A stretch of 7,496 nucleotides of DNA, taken from Lachnospiraceae bacterium UBA6403. GTDB taxonomy: Bacteria; Bacillota; Clostridia; Lachnospirales; Lachnospiraceae. Below the pieces are notes generated by a model. The model saw only the letters and a program-made list of their open reading frames with translations. It did no database searches and was not told the DNA's origin. The DNA is taken from contig DJPV01000050.1 in the NCBI GenBank assembly GCA_002437435.1, positions 1 to 7,496 on the forward strand. Direction: 5' to 3'. Below are positions 1 to 7,312 of this stretch, in pieces (position 1 is the stretch's first letter; every line of letters begins with the position of its first letter). A program made the position numbers and the translations under genes.

Positions 1-178
1 TCCATATCCCGTTCCAATTTCAGTATATCCGGACATCCATACACAACAAAATCAATATCGCTATACTCCGTTGCTGTTCCCGTAGCAAAAGAGCCAAACA
101 ATTTTAAATGCTCTATATTATTTTTTTGCATATTTCTGTTACTTTTTCAATAATCCGTTCAACCGGCATTACATTCAT
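1..178 (-). CDS. MNT-type nucleotidyltransferase, 5' part, with apparent frameshift
   Basis: This is the start of a small nucleotidyltransferase that runs off the left edge. The diagnostic G-S-x10-D-x-D motif of the polymerase-beta/MinT superfamily is visible, with GS at 95-90 and DID at 59-51, followed by a typical hydrophobic strand. The best start is ATG at 178, because GGAGA lies about 8 nt upstream. That frame reads MNVMPVERIIEKVTEICKK and then stops at 115-113. The catalytic frame is open only from ATG 131, which has no ribosome site. One extra A in the A7 tract at 127-121 would join the two halves into the expected family N-terminus. The gene is therefore frameshifted, phase-variable or misread, or it starts at 131 without a clear SD. 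In this family such proteins are often MNT antitoxins paired with HEPN toxins; no partner is visible here. Confidence 0.7.
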
Positions 179-233
179 ATCATTCTCTCCAAACCATGGC
201 ATTGCAAGCAAGCATGTTGGCTCTCTTGCGCTC

Positions 234-242
234 ATTATATCA
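234..242 (-). promoter_or_regulatory. Extended -10 promoter for the nucleotidyltransferase gene
   Basis: Read on the minus strand this is TGATATAAT, a perfect TATAAT box with the TGn extension. It lies between the hydrogenase operon terminator and the nucleotidyltransferase start at 178. The -35 region (about 257-262, TTCCTA) is poor, as is common for extended -10 promoters. Transcription would start near 227. Confidence 0.5.
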
Positions 243-260
243 TGCATGTAATAAAGTAGG

Positions 261-309
261 AAATAAAAAATGGATATATCTACCTTATTATGGCAGATAT
301 ACCCATTTT
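261..309 (-). terminator. Rho-independent terminator of the hydrogenase operon
   Basis: An 18-bp stem pairs 309-292 with 284-267 around a 7-base loop (291-285). The arms are perfectly complementary if two G-U pairs are allowed. On the minus strand the stem ends in TTTTTT followed by ATTT (270-261). It begins 16 bases after the hydA stop codon. The top-strand side is also A/T-rich after the stem, so weak activity in the other direction is possible. Confidence 0.9.
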
Positions 310-324
310 AACTTAATATTAAAT

Positions 325-2010
325 CTACAGATTCCGATGCAGCAGACGATGTTCTTTTCCGGCAAGGAAATGATCGTACAACTGGCGGACTGCCGGATTC
401 TCCTCGGAGAAACGGACATTGGAACTTGCATCTGCATTATACATGCCTTCCATACGGCTTCGTCTGGTTCTTGGGCCTGCGCCGGATGGCTGACCGCCAC
501 CCATGATACATCCACGTCTGCACGCCATAACTTCAACGAAATCATAGCTTGCTTCGCCGGATCGGATACGGTCAAGCAGCCGTCCTGCATTTGCAAGACC
601 ATGTACAACTGCAATCTTCACTTCTCTGCCATCTAACTCGATCGTTGCTTCCTTCGTTCCTTCAAATCCCCGGACACCCGTATAACTGATCTCACGGATC
701 GTGTTATAGGATTTGTCCTCCGCAAGACGGCGGAGCACTGCTTCTGTTACACCACCTGTCGTTCCGAAGATCTTACCTGCGCCGGAAGCCACGGAAAATG
801 GTGCATCTGCGGATTCATTTTCCAGTTCGGCAAACTGCAGTCCCATCTGCTTGATCATCCGCACAACCTCTGTCGTTGTGATGACATAATCGGTATCCTG
901 TCTGCCATCCGTGAAATTATCCGGTCGGAGGATCTCTCCCTTCTTTGCTGTACAAGGCATGATCGATACAACCATCGTTCTTTTGCCATCTTCTTTATCT
1001 TTCTCTGCAAAATAATCTTTGATCACTGCTGAGAACATTCCCTGTGGAGAACGGCAGGTTGACAGATTATCTGCAAATTCGGGATATTTTTCTTCACAAT
1101 ATTTGACCCATCCCGGACAACAGGATGTAAATAATGGCAGCTTCTCACCCGATGCAAGACGCGCCGCAAATTCTTTGGATTCCTCCATAACCGTAAGATC
1201 TGCACCAAAGCTTGTGTCAAATACCATGTCAAAGCCCATGATACGAAGTGCTGATACCAGCTTGCCAAAACAGTTCTCCCCCTTTGGTATACCGAAGCTG
1301 TCTCCAACCGCCACGCGGACTGCCGGTGCGATCTGTGCGACCACACGGATGGACGGATCTTCGATCGCGTCCCAGATATCGGTTACATTTGTACGGATCG
1401 AGATTGCTGCGGTCGGGCAGACAACTGCACATTGTCCACATCCTACGCAGTCTGTCTCTGCAAGTGGCTTGTCAAATGCCGGCTGTACCTTCATTTTCGA
1501 ACCACGGAATGCAAAATCGATAACGCCAAGTCCCTGAATCTCATCACAGGTACGCACACAGTCACCGCACAGGATACATTTATTTGGATCCCGGACGACA
1601 GATGGTGAACTCATATCGATCTTTTCTTCTTTTTTATTATTCAGGAAACGGACTGCATGCACACCAACCTTATAGGCAAGTGACTGCAGCGTACACATTC
1701 CATTCTTCTGACAGGTCGTACAGTCTCTGCAATGAGAGGATAACAACAGCTCGATAATAAGCTTTCTGTACTGCTGCACTTTCTTTGTATTCGTATAGAT
1801 CACCATGCCCGCTCTCGGTGCTTCCGAGCATGCTGCAAATATTTTTCCTCTGTCATCTTCTACCACGCACATACGACATGCGCCGTAGATGGATAATTCC
1901 GAATGATAGCAGAATGTCGGGATGTCGATCCCGGCCTTTCGGATCAGAGACAGAACATTCTTCTCGCCCTCGATCGGCACTTTGATTGAATTGATCGTAA
2001 TATAATCCAT
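325..2010 (-). CDS. hydA: [FeFe] hydrogenase catalytic subunit HydA
   Basis: This is the catalytic subunit of a trimeric NAD(H)/ferredoxin-linked [FeFe] hydrogenase, a 561-residue cytoplasmic protein. In order it shows a plant-type [2Fe-2S] domain (C34, C45, C48, C61), a His-ligated [4Fe-4S] site (H93, C97, C100, C106), two ferredoxin clusters (C145/148/151/155 and C188/191/194/198), and the H-cluster domain. All three H-cluster signatures are intact: TSCCPGW at 295-301, MPCTAKKGE at 351-359, and a third around 493-508 with C497, C501 and GGGQP. It lacks the C-terminal [2Fe-2S] extension seen in some HydA proteins such as that of Thermotoga. The start at 2010 is chosen because AAGGAGGG lies 8 nt upstream. 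An in-frame ATG at 2058 would add 16 residues inside hydB and lacks this support. It is the last gene of the operon, 14 nt after the hydB stop. Confidence 0.96.
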   Translation of the reverse strand: MDYITINSIKVPIEGEKNVLSLIRKAGIDIPTFCYHSELSIYGACRMCVVEDDRGKIFAACSEAPRAGMVIYTNTKKVQQYRKLIIELLLSSHCRDCTTCQKNGMCTLQSLAYKVGVHAVRFLNNKKEEKIDMSSPSVVRDPNKCILCGDCVRTCDEIQGLGVIDFAFRGSKMKVQPAFDKPLAETDCVGCGQCAVVCPTAAISIRTNVTDIWDAIEDPSIRVVAQIAPAVRVAVGDSFGIPKGENCFGKLVSALRIMGFDMVFDTSFGADLTVMEESKEFAARLASGEKLPLFTSCCPGWVKYCEEKYPEFADNLSTCRSPQGMFSAVIKDYFAEKDKEDGKRTMVVSIMPCTAKKGEILRPDNFTDGRQDTDYVITTTEVVRMIKQMGLQFAELENESADAPFSVASGAGKIFGTTGGVTEAVLRRLAEDKSYNTIREISYTGVRGFEGTKEATIELDGREVKIAVVHGLANAGRLLDRIRSGEASYDFVEVMACRRGCIMGGGQPSGAGPRTRRSRMEGMYNADASSNVRFSEENPAVRQLYDHFLAGKEHRLLHRNL

Positions 2011-2024
2011 GTTCGTCTCCCTCC

Positions 2025-3923
2025 TTAATTCTCTGTATATACTGCATGGAACGCACAATTATCGATACACGCTCCACATTTGATACATTTGACTGTATCA
2101 ATGACAAATGGTTTCCTGATCTCACCTGTGATCGCACCGACCGGACAGTTTCTCGCGCATTTGGAACAGCCCTTACATGCTTCCGGATTGATCTTATAAC
2201 GAACCAGTGCTTTACAGTTTCCGGTTCTGCATCGTTTGTCAACCACATGCTCGATATATTCCTGACGGAAATTCCTCAGCGTACTGAGTACCGGCAGGGC
2301 TGCGCTCTTACCAAGTCCACAAAGGGCCGTGTCGGTAATCGCATGACCCAGTTCCTCTAACAGATCCAGATCCTCTAATGTACCATTTCCGGCAACGATC
2401 CGCTCCAGAATCTCAAGCATCCGCTTTGTTCCCTCACGACAAGGAACGCATTTGCCACAGCTCTCGTTCTGTGTAAAATTCATAAAGAAACGGGCTACCT
2501 CAACCAGACAGGTATTCTCATCCATAACAACCAGTCCACCTGAACCGATCATCGCTCCTTTGCTCTTTAACGAATCAAAATCCAGGCTGACATCCAGATC
2601 ATCCGTCACCAGACAGCCGCCGGATGGCCCACCGATCTGAACTGCCTTTAACGGGATATCATCCTTTAAGCCACCGCCGATATCATATACGATCTCCCGC
2701 AGCTTCGTTCCCATCGGAATCTCGATCAGACCCGTATTCTTTACACTTCCGGTCAATGCAAATGCCTTTGTTCCCGGACTTTTCTCCGGTCCGATCGACT
2801 TGTACCAGTCTGCACCATTTAAAATGATCATGGATACATTTGCATAGGTTTCTACATTGTTCAGAACCGTCGGCTTGGCAAATAAGCCCTGCTCTACGGT
2901 TCTTGGCGGCTTGGTTCTCGGCATTCCGCGCTGTCCCTCGATCGATGCCGTGAGCGCACTTCCCTCTCCGCAGACAAATGCTCCCGCGCCACGATTGATA
3001 TGTATATGGAAAGAGAAACCGGAACCTAAGATATTCTCACCAAGAAAGCCTGCTTCCTCTGCCTGTGCGATCGCCGTCTTCAAACGGCTGACTGCCAGCG
3101 GATATTCTGCTCTTACATAGACATATCCCTCCTGCGCACCAACTGCATATGCAGCAATGATCATACCCTCTAACATCTTATGCGGATCGCCTTCCATCAC
3201 ACTTCGATCCATGAATGCACCCGGATCTCCCTCATCACCATTGCAGACAACATATCGGATCTTCTCTGCCTGTCTGGCAACCTGCTGCCATTTGTATCCG
3301 GTTGGGAAACCTCCGCCTCCACGTCCACGAAGATTGGAATCACTGATGACCTGAATAACCTCCGACGGCTCCATGGTAAATAACACCTTGCGTAGTGCCT
3401 GATATCCACCGACTGCAAGATATTCATTGATATTTTCCGCATCGATATGTCCGCAGTTTTTTAATACCAGTCTGGTCTGCTTCTTATAAAATGGGATTTC
3501 CTCCTGCTGTCTGTAGACAACTCCATCCTTGTGATACATCAGCCGGTCAACCGGTCTTCCGTGCAGGATCGTTTCGTTAAAAATCTCCTCACAGTCTTCT
3601 TCCTTTACTTTTATGTAAATATAATTATATGGCTCGATCCGTACAAGCGGCCCCATCTCACAGAAACCATGACAGCCGCTTTTCTTCACGCCGACATGGC
3701 AGGATTCTTTTATAATTGTGTGTTCCGCCTCAGGGACAAATTCTACCTTCACGCCCTCTGACTGCTTCGCCATCTCGCAAAACCGGTCGTATATTTTCTG
3801 AGAGCCACCCGCCAGACATCCCGTTCCTGCACAGACAAGGATTCTGTGCGAATCTGCATGCAGCATCTTTTCTGCCTGTTTTACTGCTGTGTCAAGCTCT
3901 GATACATTTGTTATTCTATTCAT
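2025..3923 (-). CDS. hydB: Bifurcating [FeFe] hydrogenase NADH-binding flavoprotein subunit HydB (NuoF-like)
   Basis: A 632-residue NuoF-type subunit that binds FMN and NAD(H) and relays electrons between HydC and HydA. In order it has a thioredoxin-like [2Fe-2S] domain (C31, C36, C84, C88), the FMN/NADH core with glycine-rich loops RGRGGGGFPTG at 199-209 and GAGAFVCGE at 312-320, the SLBB region, and the NuoF [4Fe-4S] site (C489, C492, C495, C535). The C-terminus carries a double ferredoxin domain (C583/586/589/593 and C613/616/619/623). The N-terminal thioredoxin and C-terminal ferredoxin additions distinguish HydB-type subunits from plain respiratory NuoF. The start is ATG 3923, with GGAGG 6 nt upstream. 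A GTG two codons earlier overlaps that SD and is rejected. The start overlaps the hydC stop by 8 nt, implying translational coupling. NfnB- or formate-dehydrogenase-linked NuoF paralogues are excluded by the adjacent hydA. Confidence 0.95.
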   Translation of the reverse strand: MNRITNVSELDTAVKQAEKMLHADSHRILVCAGTGCLAGGSQKIYDRFCEMAKQSEGVKVEFVPEAEHTIIKESCHVGVKKSGCHGFCEMGPLVRIEPYNYIYIKVKEEDCEEIFNETILHGRPVDRLMYHKDGVVYRQQEEIPFYKKQTRLVLKNCGHIDAENINEYLAVGGYQALRKVLFTMEPSEVIQVISDSNLRGRGGGGFPTGYKWQQVARQAEKIRYVVCNGDEGDPGAFMDRSVMEGDPHKMLEGMIIAAYAVGAQEGYVYVRAEYPLAVSRLKTAIAQAEEAGFLGENILGSGFSFHIHINRGAGAFVCGEGSALTASIEGQRGMPRTKPPRTVEQGLFAKPTVLNNVETYANVSMIILNGADWYKSIGPEKSPGTKAFALTGSVKNTGLIEIPMGTKLREIVYDIGGGLKDDIPLKAVQIGGPSGGCLVTDDLDVSLDFDSLKSKGAMIGSGGLVVMDENTCLVEVARFFMNFTQNESCGKCVPCREGTKRMLEILERIVAGNGTLEDLDLLEELGHAITDTALCGLGKSAALPVLSTLRNFRQEYIEHVVDKRCRTGNCKALVRYKINPEACKGCSKCARNCPVGAITGEIRKPFVIDTVKCIKCGACIDNCAFHAVYTEN

Positions 3924-4398
3924 CCGCACCCTCCTTCAATTCTGCTATCAATGCAGTTACTTTCTCCGGTGTCATAGCCGGATGAACGACATCATTTACC
4001 GTCATGACCGGTGCGAGTCCACATGCACCAAGACATGATACTGTCTCTAATGTGAACATCATATCATCTGTTGTGTGTTTCTCTTTTGACAATCCAAGTT
4101 CTTTATACAATTGATTTAAGATATCCATGGATTTTCTGACATGGCATGCAGTTCCATCGCACACCTTAAGAATGAACTTTCCTTTTGCATCAAATGAAAA
4201 GTTCTCATAGAATGTTGCTACGCTGTAAGCTTTTGCCTCTGTGATATTCAGTCTGTCCGCCACATATCGTAATAGTTCCGGTGGAAGATACTTATATGTA
4301 CTCTGAATATCCTGAATGATAGGGATCAGAAATCTAGGCTCCGTCCCATATGCAGCAATAATCTTATCAGCCTCATCGTAGTAAGATTGTTCCAGCAT
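3916..4398 (-). CDS. hydC: Bifurcating [FeFe] hydrogenase [2Fe-2S] subunit HydC (NuoE-like)
   Basis: A 160-residue NuoE/24-kDa-type protein, the usual length for the family. An N-terminal helical bundle of about 70 residues includes the family-typical segment around LPPELLRYVADRL (38-50). It is followed by a thioredoxin-like [2Fe-2S] domain with C80, C85, C122 and C126 (CDGTAC and CLGAC). HydC passes electrons between the flavin subunit and the rest of the hydrogenase complex. It is the first gene of the operon; the start at 4398 has GGAGGG 6 nt upstream. Its stop codon lies inside the start region of hydB and its last codons contain the hydB ribosome site, so the two should be co-translated. 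Confidence 0.95.
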   Translation of the reverse strand: MLEQSYYDEADKIIAAYGTEPRFLIPIIQDIQSTYKYLPPELLRYVADRLNITEAKAYSVATFYENFSFDAKGKFILKVCDGTACHVRKSMDILNQLYKELGLSKEKHTTDDMMFTLETVSCLGACGLAPVMTVNDVVHPAMTPEKVTALIAELKEGADE

Positions 4399-4457
4399 GT
4401 ATTACCCTCCGTGCTTTGCCCCATTGTTGGGAATTTTTATCAATACCTCATGTGTAA

Positions 4458-4486
4458 ATGATAACATTTTTCAATAGGATTTGCAC
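4458..4486 (-). promoter_or_regulatory. Promoter of the hydCBA operon
   Basis: On the minus strand there is an extended -10, TGTTATCAT (4466-4458), and a 17-bp spacer to a weak -35, GTGCAA (4486-4481). The predicted start near 4451 gives a leader of about 50 nt before hydC. A short dyad, AAATG-N4-CATTT (4456-4469), overlaps the -10 and could be an operator. It does not match the Rex consensus TTGTTAA-N4-TTAACAA. Confidence 0.45.
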
Positions 4487-4498
4487 GAAGATTTTAAC

Positions 4499-5112
4499 CT
4501 AAAATAAGGTCATTCCACCTGCCTGCTTCTGCATAATGACCGTTTCCAGCTGGTGTCCCAGTTCATGAACGATCAATGCTGTTATGTCCATTCCTTCCGG
4601 CCAGTATCCATTTTTCACAGAATCCCGGCAGGTCTTTAGAAGCTGGTCACGGTTTCTGAACTTTGCCGCATTTAGAACGATCTCATACCTGACAACCGTA
4701 GGTCTCGTTGCAAATTCCCCATTTATGATGAATTCTCTGTAATCTGTCATAGCTATAACAGATGCCTGCTCCGTCGGGAAATTTCCAAGTGTCAGATTCG
4801 TCAGAGTTCCCTGTAAGACCGGATATCTGGCATACATATATGCAAATGCCTGCTCGATCTCCTCTGCCGTCTGTACATCAATCTCCCCAAGATTGACCGC
4901 CAGAATCCCATATGCCGTTTCCATCCTCTCCTCTATATCAACGACATCCGGATTCTGATATGTCTTTCGCTGCTCCTTTCCATATGCAGCGATCAGCTTC
5001 TCGGCATCTTCCTTAGAAGCTACATATCGACTGTACTGCTTCGTATAGTCTATCCCCGTCCGCAGGCTGTCACGAAGCGCTCCCGGTGTCCAGGCATCTG
5101 CATATAATCTGC
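4499..5112 (-). pseudogene. Startless fragment with HELGH motif, probable phage-type remnant
   Basis: The frame is open from 5161 to the stop at 4501-4499 but has no ATG, GTG or TTG before the ATG at 4924. The stretch 5112-4925 still reads as normal soluble protein (for example ADAWTPGALRDSLRTGIDYT), so the coding sequence clearly extends upstream of that ATG. The product is hydrophilic. Near the C-terminus it has a pattern EIVLNAAKF...NGYWPEG...ALIVHELGHQLE, with a zincin-type HExxH motif. From memory this resembles the C-terminal region of some phage minor head or capsid-type proteins; I could not verify it by search. The frame ends about 16 residues after the motif, before any downstream third metal ligand, so it appears truncated at both ends. 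It lies between the two-domain membrane protein and the hyd promoter. Alternatives are a -1 frameshift extension of the upstream gene, or a short protein from ATG 4924, whose GAGGAG is only 3 nt away. Confidence 0.5.
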
Positions 5113-6303
5113 TTACTCCTGCGCCAGGATAAAAAAATCGCGAACAGTCTCCATTGACAGGTCAATATCTTCATCACTTACATAAGCATCCACGCAATAA
5201 AGCACATCGCTCAGATCTGCTCCTGCATATACATGCTGATATTCTTTGTCCCCACTGTTATATTTTTCAACAATATATGACACCGTCAACCCATCTATAT
5301 CCATTGTCTCGACTTCGGAATTATCCAGATGTTTGTTTGCATCGATATAATCCTCTACGCTGCCATACCATTCCTTACTGTATAAAGCACAGTTTACATC
5401 CACTCTTGGATCAACGGAATAAAAGCACTCTACTACATAATCTGTATCATCATATCCTTCGCTTACATAGAAACCATCCGAAACCTTGTGAGTAACGGAT
5501 ACTGAGCCAAGCTGGATCGTGCTCTTTTCCTTTGTCTCGCCATAACTGGCAGATTTGGATCTGTTCTGAAGCTGGGCATCGATATCATCCTGTGTAGAGT
5601 CCGGAAGATCCGTCTTCTCTGCACTGACTGCAATAGCCGCAAATATGTATAATATCTCCTCATCTGTCAGCTCTGACGTCTCCATCACGATCTGACCACC
5701 GATCCGGTAACCGTCCTCCGGAGCAGCCGTATAAACGACAACCATCGAATCTCCGCTTACTTCACCCTTATAATATGCATAACGGGTTCCAAGAAGTTCC
5801 ATTTCCTGAACATCCTGTGTCACTGTGCCACCAGCATCAACCAAAGCCTGTGACAACTCGTCAGGATTCTCCATCACTGTATCGTATGAACCATCTACGA
5901 CTGCTATCTTCATCTGAAAGACATCTGTCACATAGATGACCACACCTATAGAATCTGCATATACCATGTCGTAGATTCCCGGAACGGTAAACTGATATCC
6001 ATCTTTTACAAATGTCATATCCGGCCGGTCTGCATCTATATCCTCTTCATCATCCAGTTCTTCACCAAATACATCCGACGTATCTGCTTCTGTGTCCGTT
6101 ACATCTTCAGAACTGCTTTCCTCTGTATCAACTACTATATCGTTGCGAAATTCATTATTTACCTTGATTTTTTTGTTGTTGCTGCTGTCATCCTGTTTAC
6201 TCTTATACAGCATTACCCCAAAAACATCCGCCGCTGCCAAAAATAATACTGCCACAATAATCAAAGCAATAATTGGTCCCTTATTATTCTTGTTGTTTTC
6301 CAT
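5113..6303 (-). CDS. Single-pass membrane protein with two similar extracytoplasmic domains, function unknown
   Basis: The product has 396 residues and I do not recognise a named family. Residues 9-32 form one hydrophobic helix after a short Asn/Lys-rich start. There is no lipobox cysteine, so this is a signal anchor rather than a lipoprotein. An acidic, low-complexity Ser/Asp/Glu linker (58-95) leads to two domains of about 130 residues, roughly 98-228 and 265-394. They look like diverged copies: each has hydrophobic beta-like strands, a Y-G/D-S-ED-type helix region, and ends with an acidic loop followed by an aromatic helix (EEILYIFAAIA and METVRDFFILA). The start at 6303 has AAGGAG 7 nt upstream. 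It follows the XRE regulator by 11 nt and is surely co-transcribed with it, suggesting a paired sensing or stress role (inference). The 3' end contains a U UUU UUU run in frame at 5137-5131, 15 nt before the stop codon. Confidence 0.85.
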   Translation of the reverse strand: MENNKNNKGPIIALIIVAVLFLAAADVFGVMLYKSKQDDSSNNKKIKVNNEFRNDIVVDTEESSSEDVTDTEADTSDVFGEELDDEEDIDADRPDMTFVKDGYQFTVPGIYDMVYADSIGVVIYVTDVFQMKIAVVDGSYDTVMENPDELSQALVDAGGTVTQDVQEMELLGTRYAYYKGEVSGDSMVVVYTAAPEDGYRIGGQIVMETSELTDEEILYIFAAIAVSAEKTDLPDSTQDDIDAQLQNRSKSASYGETKEKSTIQLGSVSVTHKVSDGFYVSEGYDDTDYVVECFYSVDPRVDVNCALYSKEWYGSVEDYIDANKHLDNSEVETMDIDGLTVSYIVEKYNSGDKEYQHVYAGADLSDVLYCVDAYVSDEDIDLSMETVRDFFILAQE

Positions 6304-6314
6304 AGATATACTCC

Positions 6315-7055
6315 TTATTCCTGTTTTTCCTTATAGTTATGGAACCCAACCCAGAAAATGATCGTAAAGATCAGGAAAAGAATAGACATAAATACCGGAA
6401 ACAGAACCGTCTTGCTGTCATACTGAAATCTTGGTGAAGCTGTATGCGCATCCACATACAGATAGTTGACATAATCCCCCTCTTTTACGCCCTTTGTATC
6501 AAGCCAGACTCTCTTTGTATGATAATTCGTATTCTCATCCCATGTAGTCACATCTGCAAGTGTATACTGTTCAACGATCCGATCAACACTAGCTACATCC
6601 TGCTGCTTGTCCTTTAATGAGATTACATTTCTCCTTATCATCATGATGCTGAACCCGATACATACCAGACATGCGATTCCACTGACCGCCATAGCCAGAA
6701 GAAAAAGCATCCGGTGTATGGTCAGATCTGTACTACTAGTTATCTGCTCCTTCTCAAAAGCACAAGCCTGCTCCTCAACTTTTTCAGTTATTATGGACTC
6801 TGTTTTTTCCTGCTCTGCACCTGCTTCCGTCTGTTCTGAATCCAGTCCCCGCACCAGGTGATCCATGCTCACCCCATACAGATCTGCAAGCTGTACCATC
6901 TTATCAACATCAGGAAGTGTCTTATTTAACTCCCATTTTGATACTGACTGTCTGCTTACATTCAGATATTCTGCCAGTTCTTCCTGCGTCATCCCCTTCT
7001 GCATTCGAAGCGCAAGCAGTCTCTCTCCTATCGATTCTTTCCAATCTTCTACCAT
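6315..7055 (-). CDS. XRE-family regulator with C-terminal transmembrane domain
   Basis: A 246-residue protein. The N-terminal helix-turn-helix (about 9-65) has the classic Cro/CI pattern: MTQEELAEYLNVSRQSVSKWE at about 22-42, followed by LPDVDKMVQLADLYGVSMDHL at about 47-67. A charged Glu-rich linker (72-110) follows. Two hydrophobic helices, about 116-140 and 217-239, bracket a polar segment of about 75 residues predicted to lie outside the membrane, and the protein ends in a basic/acidic tail. It is therefore probably a membrane-tethered DNA-binding protein. The start at 7055 has GGAGG 8 nt upstream. It is the first gene of a two-gene unit with the two-domain membrane protein. Its promoter region carries the inverted repeat described separately, a plausible target for self-regulation (inference). 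The ligand or signal is unknown. Confidence 0.9.
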   Translation of the reverse strand: MVEDWKESIGERLLALRMQKGMTQEELAEYLNVSRQSVSKWELNKTLPDVDKMVQLADLYGVSMDHLVRGLDSEQTEAGAEQEKTESIITEKVEEQACAFEKEQITSSTDLTIHRMLFLLAMAVSGIACLVCIGFSIMMIRRNVISLKDKQQDVASVDRIVEQYTLADVTTWDENTNYHTKRVWLDTKGVKEGDYVNYLYVDAHTASPRFQYDSKTVLFPVFMSILFLIFTIIFWVGFHNYKEKQE

Positions 7056-7089
7056 ATTTCTTTCCTCCAGATTTGTTCCTCCACCAACC

Positions 7090-7172
7090 TATCAGATTCT
7101 TCCTCTATATACCAGCAATTTGGGTATCCACTTTGGCAACCATGGGTTGCACCCCAGTATTTATCAGGCTTT
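7090..7172 (-). repeat. Left arm of diverged ~83-bp inverted repeat
   Basis: Read on the minus strand, this arm aligns by eye along its whole length with the plus-strand arm at 7313-7396, with about 60 of 83 bases identical and one gap. The best block is CCAAATTGCTGG (7123-7112), identical over 12 bases. It contains a dyad GCAACC-ATG-GGTTGC (7136-7150). The arm ends 34 bases before the XRE start codon and contains that gene's likely -10. Confidence 0.75.
7106..7114 (-). promoter_or_regulatory. Extended -10 promoter of the XRE operon
   Basis: The minus-strand sequence TGGTATATA fits an extended -10 box. No convincing -35 lies 16-18 bp upstream. The expected start near 7099 gives a leader of about 44 nt to the ATG at 7055. 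The box lies inside the left arm of the inverted repeat, where ATACC-N9-GGTAT forms a small dyad touching the -10. Confidence 0.4.
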
Positions 7173-7312
7173 CAGACAATGTATCTGTATTTTTATCTTT
7201 ACCTGTTAACTAACTTTGTTGTAGATGATAACACCTGCATATGACATTTGCCAAGGAAGATTTACTGACAAATATGGAATGCCACCTGCATCATATACCC
7301 CTCACGCTCCCC

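Noticed and set aside
196..636. Plus-strand open frame of 146 codons across the hydA 3' end
   Set aside because: It runs antisense to hydA and through the terminator stem, has no ribosome site and no protein-like pattern.
2011..2058. Longer hydA starting at ATG 2058
   Set aside because: It would overlap hydB and lacks an SD, and its 16 extra residues precede the normal domain start. ATG 2010 has a perfect SD.
3924..3929. hydB starting at GTG 3929
   Set aside because: The GTG overlaps the SD itself. ATG 3923 has correct spacing.
4441..4490. Rex operator in front of hydC
   Set aside because: No TTGTTAA/TTAACAA-like palindrome is present; only a 5-base dyad.
6205..6303. Lipoprotein signal on the 396-residue protein
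   Set aside because: There is no cysteine after the hydrophobic helix; the sequence fits an uncleaved signal anchor.
6865..7213. Plus-strand open frames overlapping the XRE 5' end and the left repeat arm
   Set aside because: They are antisense to a clear HTH gene. Any similarity between frames of the two arms follows from the DNA repeat itself.
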